This document shows positions 39,772 through 48,771 of a DNA stretch of 56,842 nucleotides, piece by piece. The stretch's first letter is position 1; every line of letters begins with the position of its first letter. The notes beneath the pieces are model-generated. The model saw only the letters and a program-made list of their open reading frames with translations, searched no databases and was not told the origin of the DNA. The translations under genes were made by a program, and so were the position numbers. The DNA is from a virus. The stretch is from IMG/VR virus record IMGVR_UViG_3300033182_000318, positions 1 to 56,842 of that record, one strand, 5' to 3'.

Positions 39772-41193
39772 TTAGTCGTCTATATGTTTAGGCTTTGAAC
39801 CAGGTGCTAATGGGTCGTACATTTCTCCATCTTTACCTTCTTTTTTATCATATACAACACCACGTCTTTTGTGTGCATAGTTGTATAAATAAGTAGTTGG
39901 CATATCTGGTTTCACTCTTTCTTTAACTAAATTATGTCCTGGATTTCCTCCATAGATTAATAAGTGCTCTGGTTGTAAAGCATCCAAGGCTATCTTTGTA
40001 CAATTAGCTAATACTTGAATAGATTTCTCTCTTGTATCACGTTTTGGATTACCTTCTTCGGCATCTATATTCTGTAGGCAAATAGCTAAGATAGGTGGAT
40101 TTTTAGGTATTCCTAACATAGCTATATCCATTGATTGCTCATCTGCGAATTGAACACGTGGTATAACTTTTATTCCAACTTCTTGAAACATACGTCCTAA
40201 CCATTGTGCGTTATATACTGCTTGTAAATGGAAGGCTTTTGGTTCTGTAAAATAAAAAGAAAAGTCTGGAGCAATAGCTGTTTTAATTCCAGCACTAACT
40301 ACTTTCTGTATCATATAACCAGTATGAGTAATAAAGTTAAAGAACTTATGGTCATGTGTAAAGAAAGACATAATAGCTCTTTCATATGGCATACCTATTG
40401 GTCTTGCTAAACCATAATTCCATAACCAATGTGTTATACCATCATCTGGTGTTGCATCTCTACCTCCCCATGTATCTAATGGTTGTGGTAGTTTGTCTAA
40501 CAACATATCCCTTCTTAATTCTGGTATATCCCATCTATTGTTTGTAGGAAGAAAAAGTTTTTCATCATCTATCATTAAAACACTTTGGTCTATTTTATTA
40601 TCTAATTCGACATTATCGTCAAAGCCATCTTCTTCGTCATCATCTTCTGTTATACCGATATTAATATCTGTTAGTCCGTCTAATGTATCAGGTATTTCAT
40701 ATTCCCCTTGCTGTGGGTTAGATAAACCATCAATGTATGTATCTAAATTAGTATTACTACTTGTTAAACTATCAAATGTTTGAGTTAAACTTCTATCAAC
40801 AGCATCAATTATCATACTTACATCTTGTGTTGTATAACCAGTACCAACTGGGTTTTTAACATTTTTCAATAAATTAGCTAATTGACTTGTATCATATGAA
40901 GCTAAATCGTTTGTTCTGTTATCTGCTAAAACAATTTTAGAAGCCGATTCATCATCAACATCAACATAAGCTACTTGTATAGTTTCCCATCCTAAACTTT
41001 TTGCAGCCATCCATGTGTGATTACCAGCTAATATAGCGTTATCTTTTTTATTAACAACGATAGGTTTGTATTGTTTGTTTTCATTTAATGATTCAGCAAT
41101 AGCTTCAATGCTACCTACTCTAGGATTTCCTTTATATGCTTTTAAATCCGTAACTTTTACATCTGCTATTTCAATTACTCTGTTGTTTTCCAT
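39772..41193 (-). CDS. ParB-like domain fused to DUF4417-like domain (473 aa)
   Basis: N-terminal ParB/sulfiredoxin-like domain (LKAYKGNPRVGSIEAIAESL, KPIVVNKKDNAILAGNHTWM, NRTNDLASYD), found in chromosome-partition and phage nuclease-like proteins. After an acidic linker (TEDDDEEDGFDDNVELDNKI) the C-terminal 250 residues read TAIAPDFSFYFTEPKAFHLQ, IKVIPRVQFADEQSMDIAML and LLIYGGNPGHNLV, the pattern of DUF4417. Similar fusions occur in actinophages. Possible roles are nuclease, kinase-like CTP switch or host-takeover. It overlaps the WhiB gene by 23 bases. Confidence 0.75.
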   Translation of the reverse strand: MENNRVIEIADVKVTDLKAYKGNPRVGSIEAIAESLNENKQYKPIVVNKKDNAILAGNHTWMAAKSLGWETIQVAYVDVDDESASKIVLADNRTNDLASYDTSQLANLLKNVKNPVGTGYTTQDVSMIIDAVDRSLTQTFDSLTSSNTNLDTYIDGLSNPQQGEYEIPDTLDGLTDINIGITEDDDEEDGFDDNVELDNKIDQSVLMIDDEKLFLPTNNRWDIPELRRDMLLDKLPQPLDTWGGRDATPDDGITHWLWNYGLARPIGMPYERAIMSFFTHDHKFFNFITHTGYMIQKVVSAGIKTAIAPDFSFYFTEPKAFHLQAVYNAQWLGRMFQEVGIKVIPRVQFADEQSMDIAMLGIPKNPPILAICLQNIDAEEGNPKRDTREKSIQVLANCTKIALDALQPEHLLIYGGNPGHNLVKERVKPDMPTTYLYNYAHKRRGVVYDKKEGKDGEMYDPLAPGSKPKHIDD

Positions 41194-41569
41194 TTTTCCT
41201 CCTACGTAATTCTAGCTCTCTTTTATAATTATGTTGTAATAATTTTCTTTCCTCTGGTGTATAACCACCAAATATTCCCATATCAGATTTAGTTATTATT
41301 GCAAAGTCTAAACATTCACGTTGTACTGGACAAGCATGACACACTTCTTTGGCATCTTCTTCTGTATAAAGATATTCTCCATCTACTTTTACTGTAGGAA
41401 AGAATTTGTTACTATCTTCACCAACACAATTGCCATTATTTTTCCAATCCCCTTCTAATAAAATTTGTATATCTGTATTACATTTCCAATCATCTGGTTT
41501 TTCTCGAATAAAAGAAGGTTGAAACTTTGGTATTAATTTACCATATTTAAGTTGTTCGTCTTCTTCCAT
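41171..41569 (-). CDS. WhiB-like transcription factor (132 aa)
   Basis: WhiB family iron-sulfur regulator. The four cluster cysteines are in KCNTDIQ or NGNCVGEDSN, and EVCHACPVQREC, followed by DFAIITKSDMGIFGGYTPEE (the G-[I/V]-W/F-G-G turn) and a basic C-terminus (YKRELELRRRKNGK) for DNA contact. WhiB proteins occur only in Actinobacteria and their phages, so this is the strongest host clue in the window. In mycobacteriophage TM4 a WhiB protein alters host gene expression and superinfection (literature knowledge); a similar takeover role is likely. An early Cys at about residue 29 adds a fifth Cys. Confidence 0.9.
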   Translation of the reverse strand: MEEDEQLKYGKLIPKFQPSFIREKPDDWKCNTDIQILLEGDWKNNGNCVGEDSNKFFPTVKVDGEYLYTEEDAKEVCHACPVQRECLDFAIITKSDMGIFGGYTPEERKLLQHNYKRELELRRRKNGKQQSN

Positions 41570-42080
41570 TGATTACTTCCTTATCCCAACCGTATAATGC
41601 TATTCCTGTAGCATCACACATATCTTGGTTATGAAATTCTGTAGTTGGGTACATAGCTTTTATATGATTAGCTATGTCTTCTTTACTAGCGTTACCTTTA
41701 CCTATGGCTACTTTCTTCCATGTTGAATTATTAACTATTTGTACTGGTATGTTATAACGTTGTAGTGTATCAATAATAGCTCCAGCAACATATGTTTGAC
41801 TAACTGTAGACCAGACACCACCTTTACCAACTACCGCTCCTTCAATAACAGCGTAAGTAGTAAATTGTAAATCTGGGTCTAATTGAGTGACTACCTTATG
41901 TACAAAGCTAGTTCCTATTGTGATATGACTTGTGTCGAATTTTGTGCCTGGAAATGGCTGATAAAAGCAGTATGGTTTTAAGTTGGTTGGTTCTGTTTCT
42001 TCTTCTCCATGTAATAGCGTTAAAGCTAATTTACGTGCAGAAGGGTCAATTCCTAAAACTTGCCATTTGATACCCTTCAT
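41547..42080 (-). CDS. RuvC-like Holliday junction resolvase (about 177 aa)
   Basis: RuvC/RNase H-fold nuclease. VLGIDPSARKLALTLL holds the first Asp, YAVIEGAVVGKGGV the conserved Glu, and QDMCDATGIALYGWD the C-terminal Asp pair; NNSTWKKVAIGKGNASKEDI is the usual K-rich segment before it. Such phage enzymes resolve branched DNA before packaging. The ATG at 42080 (GAACAGG upstream) is preferred over 42104 because it starts the domain and lessens the overlap with the upstream gene. Confidence 0.8.
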   Translation of the reverse strand: MKGIKWQVLGIDPSARKLALTLLHGEEETEPTNLKPYCFYQPFPGTKFDTSHITIGTSFVHKVVTQLDPDLQFTTYAVIEGAVVGKGGVWSTVSQTYVAGAIIDTLQRYNIPVQIVNNSTWKKVAIGKGNASKEDIANHIKAMYPTTEFHNQDMCDATGIALYGWDKEVINGRRRTT

Positions 42081-42438
42081 CCTGTTCTTGCTCCAATCTA
42101 GCAACTGTTATTCTCCTAGAACCTAAATCCACTTGGGCTTTAAGAAGCTCTAAGCATGAACGCAGTTCCCCTGTTCTATATTTGTAGTGTTTACTTCCTT
42201 TGAGTATAACACCGTTGCTCTCTAATTGGTGCAATTTAGCCTCAATTTCTTTGGCTCGTGAATAGTATGCTGTAGCAAGTTCTAATAATGTATCAATACC
42301 ATCTTCAAGTGGTGCTGGTTTTCTACCAAATAATACATCAATATATTCTTGTATTTCATTACGAACTTGGTCTAAGTTTCTTAACTCATGACCTACTTTG
42401 ATTGCTTTAATTGCCATTTGGAAATTCCAAACATTCAT
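42046..42438 (-). CDS. Unknown helical protein in recombination cluster (130 aa)
   Basis: Helical, charged protein with RNEIQEYIDVLFGRKPAPLE and RAKEIEAKLHQLESNGVILK. It lies between the PD-(D/E)XK nuclease (32-base overlap) and the RuvC-like gene (overlap), so it is likely part of the nuclease set. No known motif. Confidence 0.65.
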   Translation of the reverse strand: MNVWNFQMAIKAIKVGHELRNLDQVRNEIQEYIDVLFGRKPAPLEDGIDTLLELATAYYSRAKEIEAKLHQLESNGVILKGSKHYKYRTGELRSCLELLKAQVDLGSRRITVARLEQEQDEGYQMASFRN

Positions 42439-43171
42439 TTCTATAAGGACACATTTGATATTCTTTACCTTGTCTTAATCTGCATTGTTCTTTTACATCA
42501 GGATATGTAAAGAATAAAACACCATCTTCTAAAGATTGCATTTCTGCTTTGACTTCAGTTAATATCTTTGGGTCAGGATAAATTAAAAACTCTCTCCAGT
42601 CTTGTGTTCTTTTATCTTCGTAGATAACACTAAATAGTTTTATTTCTGGGTCTAAAACAAAATAAGTATGTATTTGTTTTAAGTGTATATCTTTAACTGA
42701 ATCAGTCATATAGCTTGTGCCTTTTAATTCAAAACCATATTTCCCATATTCTTTGCTAAAGCCTATACCATCTATAGAACCACCAAAGCTAGGATATTTT
42801 TCACTACTAACTTTAGTTTCAACATCTGTCAAAGCACCTGACATCAATCCCATCATTTGCCAACGAATATGTCGCCATGTTCCATCATTAAATAAATTTT
42901 GTAAAGTTGTATCAACCATATCTAACTTTTGAATGTCACCTGTATAATCAAACATTTGTTTTCTTAAACAACTTCCACGACTAGACGCACCAAATCTTCC
43001 TGTACGTTTTGAGTTAGAATTATCTGAAACAATTTCAATTAATTTATCTTGAATTGTTTTATCCGTAATAACAATATTTTTTTGTTCAGATAAGAATTTA
43101 TCAATTATTGGTGTAATAATTTTTTTTGTTTTTTCTAAATTAAGTTCTGATATTAAATTAGTTAGTGACAC
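42407..43171 (-). CDS. Cas4/RecB-like PD-(D/E)XK nuclease with Fe-S cysteines (254 aa)
   Basis: Cas4-like exonuclease. SSRGSCLRKQMFDYTG holds the first cluster Cys; GGSIDGIGF (Asp) and YGFELKGTSYMT (E-x-K) form the PD-(D/E)XK site; EQCRLRQGKEYQMCPYRNEC supplies three more Cys. This four-Cys arrangement is typical of Cas4 and AddB-type iron-sulfur nucleases. No CRISPR array or cas1 accompanies it, so a role in phage recombination or end processing is likely. Confidence 0.85.
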   Translation of the reverse strand: MSLTNLISELNLEKTKKIITPIIDKFLSEQKNIVITDKTIQDKLIEIVSDNSNSKRTGRFGASSRGSCLRKQMFDYTGDIQKLDMVDTTLQNLFNDGTWRHIRWQMMGLMSGALTDVETKVSSEKYPSFGGSIDGIGFSKEYGKYGFELKGTSYMTDSVKDIHLKQIHTYFVLDPEIKLFSVIYEDKRTQDWREFLIYPDPKILTEVKAEMQSLEDGVLFFTYPDVKEQCRLRQGKEYQMCPYRNECLEFPNGN

Positions 43172-43610
43172 CTTCGTACCAACCTTTCTCTGGTGTCCAC
43201 CAGTAATAAGGTTTATCTGGTTTTTCTTTCCAGTTAAACTGTTTGTACCAATCTTGGTCTTTTCTTAATAGGTTAGCTCTATGTGAACTATGTAAGTTTT
43301 CATTGCCTAACCAATGTGGTTTCCATTTTGGTTTTTCTAAAGCGAAGTGTTCATACTTGTTTAGAACTTTTTCCATGACTGTATCGTTAAAGCCACGTTG
43401 TTTCCACTCATGACAAATCATAACTGTATATAAAACTAACCATTGCTCATGTCCTGTCCACATTTTAACAATAGGATGATTTTTCCAACCTGTTTGATTT
43501 TCTATACAGTTAAGTATTTGCATACCTTCTACCCGTTGTTTGCCTAATCTTTTGTCGTCTAATACTGAAGCACTTTTAACAAAGTCTTCGTATGGTAAAA
43601 ATGTTTGCAT
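43158..43610 (-). CDS. Pyrimidine-dimer glycosylase-like (MSMEG_6728 type) protein (150 aa)
   Basis: Starts MQTFLPYEDFVKSASVLDDK then RLGKQRVEGMQILNCIEN, the conserved opening of a small actinobacterial and phage family related by name to T4 endonuclease V-like pyrimidine dimer excision proteins. HPIVKMWTGHEQWLVLY and the WWTPEKGW end fit too. Probable DNA repair of ultraviolet damage; family evidence is from the N-terminus only. Start shares a base with the upstream stop (TAATG). Confidence 0.7.
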   Translation of the reverse strand: MQTFLPYEDFVKSASVLDDKRLGKQRVEGMQILNCIENQTGWKNHPIVKMWTGHEQWLVLYTVMICHEWKQRGFNDTVMEKVLNKYEHFALEKPKWKPHWLGNENLHSSHRANLLRKDQDWYKQFNWKEKPDKPYYWWTPEKGWYEGVTN

Positions 43611-43741
43611 TATTTACCAGACCTTTTTCTTTTACTTTTAACAACTTTACTCATAAAGTTAGAACTATTATTTGCTTTAGTTAAGCCACGATATTGTCCA
43701 CCTTTTTTAGACTTCATAGCTCTACGTTCTGCTCTGTTCAT
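43610..43741 (-). CDS. Small basic protein (43 aa)
   Basis: MNRAERRAMKSKKGGQYRGL followed by a Lys/Arg-rich tail (KVVKSKRKRSGK). Very strong ribosome binding site (AACAGGAGGAAG) five bases before the ATG. Likely binds nucleic acid; similar tiny RAERRAxK proteins occur in actinobacteria and actinophages. Coupled to the next gene by TAATG. Confidence 0.6.
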   Translation of the reverse strand: MNRAERRAMKSKKGGQYRGLTKANNSSNFMSKVVKSKRKRSGK

Positions 43742-43764
43742 TCTTCCTCCTGTTTTAATTCAGC

Positions 43765-43887
43765 TTATGCTTCTAGTTCTGAAGCACAGTAATCACACAT
43801 GTGTATGTCTCCTTGCTCTATATAGATACCACCATCATGGCTATGAAAGTGTCCATCACATCTTCCACAAATTAGTATACCACCCAT
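43765..43887 (-). CDS. Mini zinc-ribbon protein (40 aa)
   Basis: MGGILICGRCDGHFHSHDGG and DIHMCDYCASELEA give two C-x2-C pairs and His residues, a complete zinc site. The ATG overlaps the stop of the upstream gene as TAATG, so it is coupled. Function unknown. Confidence 0.6.
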   Translation of the reverse strand: MGGILICGRCDGHFHSHDGGIYIEQGDIHMCDYCASELEA

Positions 43888-44558
43888 TATAAATTATCTC
43901 CACCATTAACAATAGATTCTAAATATAATCCAGATATTTTTTGAAATACAATATCTAATGTTTGTAGATAAATAGGTGTTAAATTAAGGATAGAATCTTT
44001 CAACTCATCCGAATATAAGTGCTCGGTTAAATCGATTGCTTGTTCGTTCATTTCCTCATCATTATCACTAAAATTTATTCTTGTCATAAAAGAAGTAACA
44101 TTTTCTAAATGTGGTCTAGCAACTTCATTGTAATAATTACTCATTTGTTCTAAGTACCAATCTTTATCTGTTCCTTGATTTATCTTGTCACCAAACATCA
44201 TTTGTAGTGTTACCAAATGTCTGGATATTAAAACACTTCCAGCTAGAACCAACCAAACAAAAAATGTTACATCTGTAGATAATTGATGAGTAAATGCTTT
44301 GTATATATTACCCTCAAAATCATCTTGTTTCTTTTCTATTTCACCAGCTACTTTAGTGAAAGGTAAAACATTTGATTTTATCTCCCAAATGTTAGCGAAT
44401 GAAGGCGATTCATCTATTAATTGTGAAACTACCCTTAGATTTTTTTCTACGAATTGTAATATTTCTTCTACTTCTTCTTCAGAATCTGCTAATAATTTTA
44501 GTTTATCAACATCAACCTGAAACATAGCAAACAATTCGCTTCTGCTCATTTCGTCCAT
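43887..44558 (-). CDS. Unknown acidic helical protein (223 aa)
   Basis: With the ATG at 44558 (AAGGAGATATA directly upstream, TAATG overlap) the product is 223 residues, acidic and helical: EEEVEEILQFVEKNLRVVSQ, and a hydrophobic centre (TDVTFFVWLVLAGSVLIS) that may be one membrane helix. No family recognised. It is between replication/recombination genes. Confidence 0.65.
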   Translation of the reverse strand: MDEMSRSELFAMFQVDVDKLKLLADSEEEVEEILQFVEKNLRVVSQLIDESPSFANIWEIKSNVLPFTKVAGEIEKKQDDFEGNIYKAFTHQLSTDVTFFVWLVLAGSVLISRHLVTLQMMFGDKINQGTDKDWYLEQMSNYYNEVARPHLENVTSFMTRINFSDNDEEMNEQAIDLTEHLYSDELKDSILNLTPIYLQTLDIVFQKISGLYLESIVNGGDNL

Positions 44559-44977
44559 TATATCTCCTTTGTTAGCCAGACTTCTGCAACTAAGCCATTG
44601 CCAAATTTTATATGCCAAACAACTTCTTTGTTTTGTTTTTGTGCATACCTTAATGATTTTAATAGGTCATCTGATTTAAGTGTAAAACTTTTATCACTTT
44701 TTTTTACTTCTATTATGGATGCTTCATTTTCCTCAACTGCTTTACGCATACCATCATATTTTATATTACCTGCACCAGACATTGGTGTAGGTTTACCACC
44801 GTACTGTTTAACTGCTTTTTTCTCGTATCGTCTACCAGCTACTTGTGGCGTATCTATTTTCCAAGCAGGTTCGTTAGTTGTTTTCTTAGCTTCGCTACTT
44901 CCTTCGGATTCTCTATCAGATGAGTTTTGAAGTTTTGATATCCAACTATTGCTTTTTCTGCTGTTGCTATCTTCCAT
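44558..44977 (-). CDS. Putative small PD-(D/E)XK resolvase-like nuclease (139 aa)
   Basis: After a charged, disordered N-terminus (EDSNSRKSNSWISKLQNSSD), RRYEKKAVKQYGGKPTPMSG and AGNIKYDGMRKAV, then ASIIEVKKSDKSFTLKSDDL, give the E...G-x-x-S-G-A...D...E-x-K pattern of phage Holliday-junction-resolvase-like or restriction-fold nucleases. The start lies 124 bases inside the end of recA, a large overlap that may mean a later start is used. Nuclease class is a fair inference. Confidence 0.6.
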   Translation of the reverse strand: MEDSNSRKSNSWISKLQNSSDRESEGSSEAKKTTNEPAWKIDTPQVAGRRYEKKAVKQYGGKPTPMSGAGNIKYDGMRKAVEENEASIIEVKKSDKSFTLKSDDLLKSLRYAQKQNKEVVWHIKFGNGLVAEVWLTKEI

Positions 44978-45852
44978 TTTTTAACACCTTCTCTTAGTAT
45001 CAAATCTTTTTCTAATCCTACACTTATTATAAATGCTAATTCATCTATTGAGCCATTTTTTAAATCAAAGTCAAAGAATATTTCTCTATATGGTTTAGAC
45101 ATTTTAGATTTCTCTATCTTAGCTCTAATTTTCTGAACAGATATTTGTGTAGACTTTACTGTTTTTTCTCCATCCCAGATGTCCACAGTTTCTGTTTCTT
45201 TCCCTGCTTTTCTGAGAGCTATTCGATATGCTGCGTAGAAAGGCAAGGCTTTTCCACCTGGAACTGTTTCTGGATTACCAAAGATTTGTCCTACGTTGAG
45301 CCTGGTTTGATTAATCATCAATACTGCTGTGCTCTTATTTGCTGCTGTTAATTTTCTTAATCCTTTTGACATTAAAGCTGCAAGTCTAGCTGGTTGATGA
45401 TTGACACCTTTTTCTCTTTTATCTTCTTCAGATTGTGGTAATAAAGCTGCGACACTATCCCAAACAATTAAATCTATTTCTTGTCTTAATAAAACTTCAG
45501 TAACATCTACTGCTTCTTCTCCATTTTGTGGTGTTAAATAAATTAGTTCTTCAACATCTACACCTAAAGACTTAGCCCATTCTGGGTCAAATGAATGCTC
45601 TGTATCTACTAAAGCAGTAGTCCCTTCATTCTTTTGCGTTTCTGCTATTGCTTTATACGCAACATAACTTTTTAATGTAGAATAATCTCCATAGATTTCA
45701 GTAAACCTATTCTTAGGTAAACCTCCATCTAATAAATAATCTACAGGTAAAACACCTGTTGGTATTCTTTCTATCTTTACAGAAGAACCCATTGTTACTG
45801 TGTCTTCTCCTAGTAATTTATTTAATTCTTTTGCTATTTCGTTAGCTTTCAA
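44854..45852 (-). CDS. recA: RecA/UvsX-like recombinase (332 aa)
   Basis: Strand-exchange ATPase. IPTGVLPVDYLLDGGLPKNR and TEIYGDYSTLKSYVAYKAIA are the start of the core; TALVDTEHSFDPEWAKSLGV and EEAVDVTEVLLRQEIDLIVW follow, with Walker B LIVWDSVAALLP and the L2-like VLMINQTRLNVGQIFGNPET. The Walker A reads G-D-Y-S-T-L-K-S, with Leu at the usual second Gly, reminiscent of phage UvsX (F at that place) rather than bacterial RecA. It drives phage recombination and replication restart. Confidence 0.9.
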   Translation of the reverse strand: MKANEIAKELNKLLGEDTVTMGSSVKIERIPTGVLPVDYLLDGGLPKNRFTEIYGDYSTLKSYVAYKAIAETQKNEGTTALVDTEHSFDPEWAKSLGVDVEELIYLTPQNGEEAVDVTEVLLRQEIDLIVWDSVAALLPQSEEDKREKGVNHQPARLAALMSKGLRKLTAANKSTAVLMINQTRLNVGQIFGNPETVPGGKALPFYAAYRIALRKAGKETETVDIWDGEKTVKSTQISVQKIRAKIEKSKMSKPYREIFFDFDLKNGSIDELAFIISVGLEKDLILREGVKKWKIATAEKAIVGYQNFKTHLIENPKEVAKLRKQLTNLLGK

Positions 45853-46117
45853 TTTTCACCTCTATTTCAATAGTTGCTTCTGATGGTGGAATATCGTTAT
45901 CATTCCAAAACTGTAAAAGTTTAGATGTAATAAATGTTTGTATTGCTAAAGTAGTATCGTCAATAGCACGTTTAGAAAATGTAACATTGTTTTGATTCAT
46001 ACTTTCTAAAGACTTTTTTAAATTTATCTTTAGTCTGTTATCTTTTGTTTCGCCAAATTCTTTGAACATAGCAGAAAAAGTATCTTCGTTTAAATCAATA
46101 AATTCATCTTTACTCAT
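45842..46117 (-). CDS. Small unknown protein between recA and polymerase (91 aa)
   Basis: Mixed protein with FIDLNEDTFSAMFKEFGETK and a beta-type C-terminus (SEATIEIEVKIES). Overlaps the polymerase stop (ATGA, 46114-46117) and the recA start. Probably a replication accessory. No known motif. Confidence 0.6.
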   Translation of the reverse strand: MSKDEFIDLNEDTFSAMFKEFGETKDNRLKINLKKSLESMNQNNVTFSKRAIDDTTLAIQTFITSKLLQFWNDNDIPPSEATIEIEVKIES

Positions 46118-48771
46118 GAAAATCTTCCTAGTCCTAAAGAACGTAATGCTCCAGCTTTTCGTAACTTTTCAGCAGTTCCTTTTAGTGTACCATCTTTCTT
46201 ATACAAACTAGCACCAGTCAAAGTTCTAGCAGGAACACGTGCTATCATATCTTCAAAACTCTGATAAGGTGCTAGTTCAGCGATTTGAGTGGCTACAGAA
46301 GCACCTATGCCATCTATAGACATCAAACCTTTTCTAATACCGTCTTGGTCTAAAGTCCAAGCTACATCAGATTTATTGACATCAGGTGCTTTTATTTTAA
46401 TACCTAATCTCTGTGCTTCTTTAATGTATTCTTTTTCTTTAGGTGTTCCGACAGTAGTTTCTAATAATGCAGACATATAATAAAGAGGAAAATGTGTTTT
46501 CATATAAGCAGTCTGATAGCCTAAGACACCATAAGCTACAGCGTGTGCTTTATTAAAACCATATGCGTGGAAACCTTGCATCATTTCCCATATTTCATCT
46601 GCTTGTACTTTATTTAATCCTTTTGCTAAACAAAGGTCATAAATTAATTGTCTATTCTTTTCAAATGTTTTAGTTGAAGCATCTGAATAGCCACCTTTGC
46701 CATGTTTAACTTTGATAGCTGATAAGAATTGATTTAAGTTGTCATCAGGTAAACCAAGTATTCTAAGTATTTGTAATACTTGTTCTTGATAAACAACTAA
46801 ACCTAAAGTATCTTCTAATACAGGTTCAAACATTTCATGTGGATAATCTACTGCTTCTTTTTTAAATCTTCTATCTAAGAATTTTTGTGTATAACCTGTA
46901 TTCATAGTAGAAGGTCTATATAAAGCCATAATGAGAATACAATCTTCTAATGAATTAACTTTCATTTCTCTACAACCTTTCATAGCAGTCCAACCTTCAA
47001 ATTGAAATATTCCAGACTTATATCCATAAGGAACACCACGTCTTAAAGTCATAAATGTTTTTTTATCATTAAAGTTAAAATCTTCATGATAAAGTTCTAT
47101 ATCACCTCCTAAGTATTCATATACTTTTTTAACAGTTGATAGTGTTCTTAGACCTAATAAATCTACTTTGACAAAGCCAGCATTTTCTATGTCATCCATA
47201 GCCATCTGTGTAACTTGTAATCCTGAGCTCGGAATAAACATCTTTGGAACGATATCGTCAAAATCTTTCCCGTCATGTACAACATAACCTGCTGCATGAG
47301 CCGAAGGTGCTTTTAATACTTCTAAATCAGATAAAGTAGTTAAATCTCTTTGTAGCTTTTCAGGTAAATCTTCAATGCTTTTAACTTTATCAAACTTCTT
47401 CTTAAATTCTGTAGCATTGTATGCCCTTCTTTGTTTAGCCATATACTGAACAAATAAAGAACCACGACCAAAATCATCTAGTCCTAACTTGCTATATGTT
47501 CCTAATTGAACCAAATTGTATTTAGCTGATACCCAATCAACTACTTCTTGTCTTCTATCATCTTGAACATCTAAATCAATATCAGGTGGTTTACTTCTAT
47601 CCCTAGACATGAAACGAGCAAAATCTAACCCAAAATCTAATGGATTAAAGTTAGTAATACCTAATAAATAACAAACCATTGAACCATTAGCAGAGCCTCT
47701 AGTGTTAAACATAATCTGATTATCGTCCATATAATCAGTAATACTTTTAATTAATAAAAAGTAATCTGACATTTTAACGTCTTTGATTACTTGCAATTCG
47801 TGTTCAGCCCTTGCTTTCTGTGCTCGGTTTTTCGCTTTAGATAAAACTAATTCTCTAAGTTTCCCGTCTGCATCATCATCCATTGAAGGAACTTGATATT
47901 CATAATTGTTTAATCTATCAATATCAATATTGTGATTTTCTAACATAAACTTGTTAGCTTTTAATGAATTACGCCATACTTCAGAACTAAATTTACTTTT
48001 TATACTTTCAGTATTTGATAAATGATATGGGTCACCAGGAAATGAACTATCTTCTGTATCGTAATATGCAATATATTTCATTAAGTCATGTGTCTTTTGC
48101 TGTCTAGCATTTGTGTAATGACTATCTGAAGTGATAATAGTTTGTGTATTTGTTTTCTCTGCTAATTCTAATAGCTGTTCCACAATTTCATCATCTTCTT
48201 CTTTGCCGTGGTGTTGTAATTCAACAAATGTATTTGGATATAATTTTTTAATTCTATTTAAAATAGCAACAGCAGAATCCATACCTTGATTAAACATAGT
48301 TTGTTGTATCAAGCCAAAATAACAAGCAGTTAAAACAACTATATCTTCTCCTGCGAATTGCTCTAAATCTGTCCAATCTATTAATGGTTTTCTATGATAA
48401 TTTGCTCTAGTATGACTTTGATTATTCATAGCTACTAGCTTTTTATATCCTTCAGTATTTAAAGCTATTAAAATTAAATGATATCTTTTCTTTTTTAATT
48501 CATCATCTTGCTTATCAAATACAAAATATGCTTCTATACCAATAAATGGTTTGATACCGTTTTGTTTACATTCTTTATATAATTCAAATGCAGATGATAG
48601 AACACCATGCTCTGTTAAAGTTAAAGCAGGTTGATTTTGTGAAACTGCTTTTACTACTAATTCTGATACAGATGACATACCATCTAGCCAAGAATATTTA
48701 CTATGTGAATGTGTGTGAAACCAATCTATATCACGAACTGTCTGTCTTGTTCTTTTGCTTTTTCTTGACAT
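46114..48771 (-). CDS. dnaE: DNA polymerase III alpha-like subunit (885 aa)
   Basis: Family C replicative polymerase. PHP domain at the N-terminus: DWFHTHSHSKYSWLDGMSSV (H-x-H) and PALTLTEHGVLSSAFELYKE. Palm: FNTRGSANGSMVCYLLGI and KPPDIDLDVQDDRRQEVV (the catalytic Asp pair). VVYQEQVLQILRILGLPDD and FNKAHAVAYGVLGYQTAYMK are the thumb/finger motifs. At 885 residues it lacks the C-terminal OB and tau-binding regions of the bacterial enzyme. Together with primase and DnaB it lets the phage run its own fork. Confidence 0.9.
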   Translation of the reverse strand: MSRKSKRTRQTVRDIDWFHTHSHSKYSWLDGMSSVSELVVKAVSQNQPALTLTEHGVLSSAFELYKECKQNGIKPFIGIEAYFVFDKQDDELKKKRYHLILIALNTEGYKKLVAMNNQSHTRANYHRKPLIDWTDLEQFAGEDIVVLTACYFGLIQQTMFNQGMDSAVAILNRIKKLYPNTFVELQHHGKEEDDEIVEQLLELAEKTNTQTIITSDSHYTNARQQKTHDLMKYIAYYDTEDSSFPGDPYHLSNTESIKSKFSSEVWRNSLKANKFMLENHNIDIDRLNNYEYQVPSMDDDADGKLRELVLSKAKNRAQKARAEHELQVIKDVKMSDYFLLIKSITDYMDDNQIMFNTRGSANGSMVCYLLGITNFNPLDFGLDFARFMSRDRSKPPDIDLDVQDDRRQEVVDWVSAKYNLVQLGTYSKLGLDDFGRGSLFVQYMAKQRRAYNATEFKKKFDKVKSIEDLPEKLQRDLTTLSDLEVLKAPSAHAAGYVVHDGKDFDDIVPKMFIPSSGLQVTQMAMDDIENAGFVKVDLLGLRTLSTVKKVYEYLGGDIELYHEDFNFNDKKTFMTLRRGVPYGYKSGIFQFEGWTAMKGCREMKVNSLEDCILIMALYRPSTMNTGYTQKFLDRRFKKEAVDYPHEMFEPVLEDTLGLVVYQEQVLQILRILGLPDDNLNQFLSAIKVKHGKGGYSDASTKTFEKNRQLIYDLCLAKGLNKVQADEIWEMMQGFHAYGFNKAHAVAYGVLGYQTAYMKTHFPLYYMSALLETTVGTPKEKEYIKEAQRLGIKIKAPDVNKSDVAWTLDQDGIRKGLMSIDGIGASVATQIAELAPYQSFEDMIARVPARTLTGASLYKKDGTLKGTAEKLRKAGALRSLGLGRFS

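Noticed and set aside
42407-43171. Cas4 as part of a CRISPR-Cas system
   Set aside because: No Cas1, Cas2 or array nearby; it lies in a recombination cluster with RuvC- and RecA-like genes.
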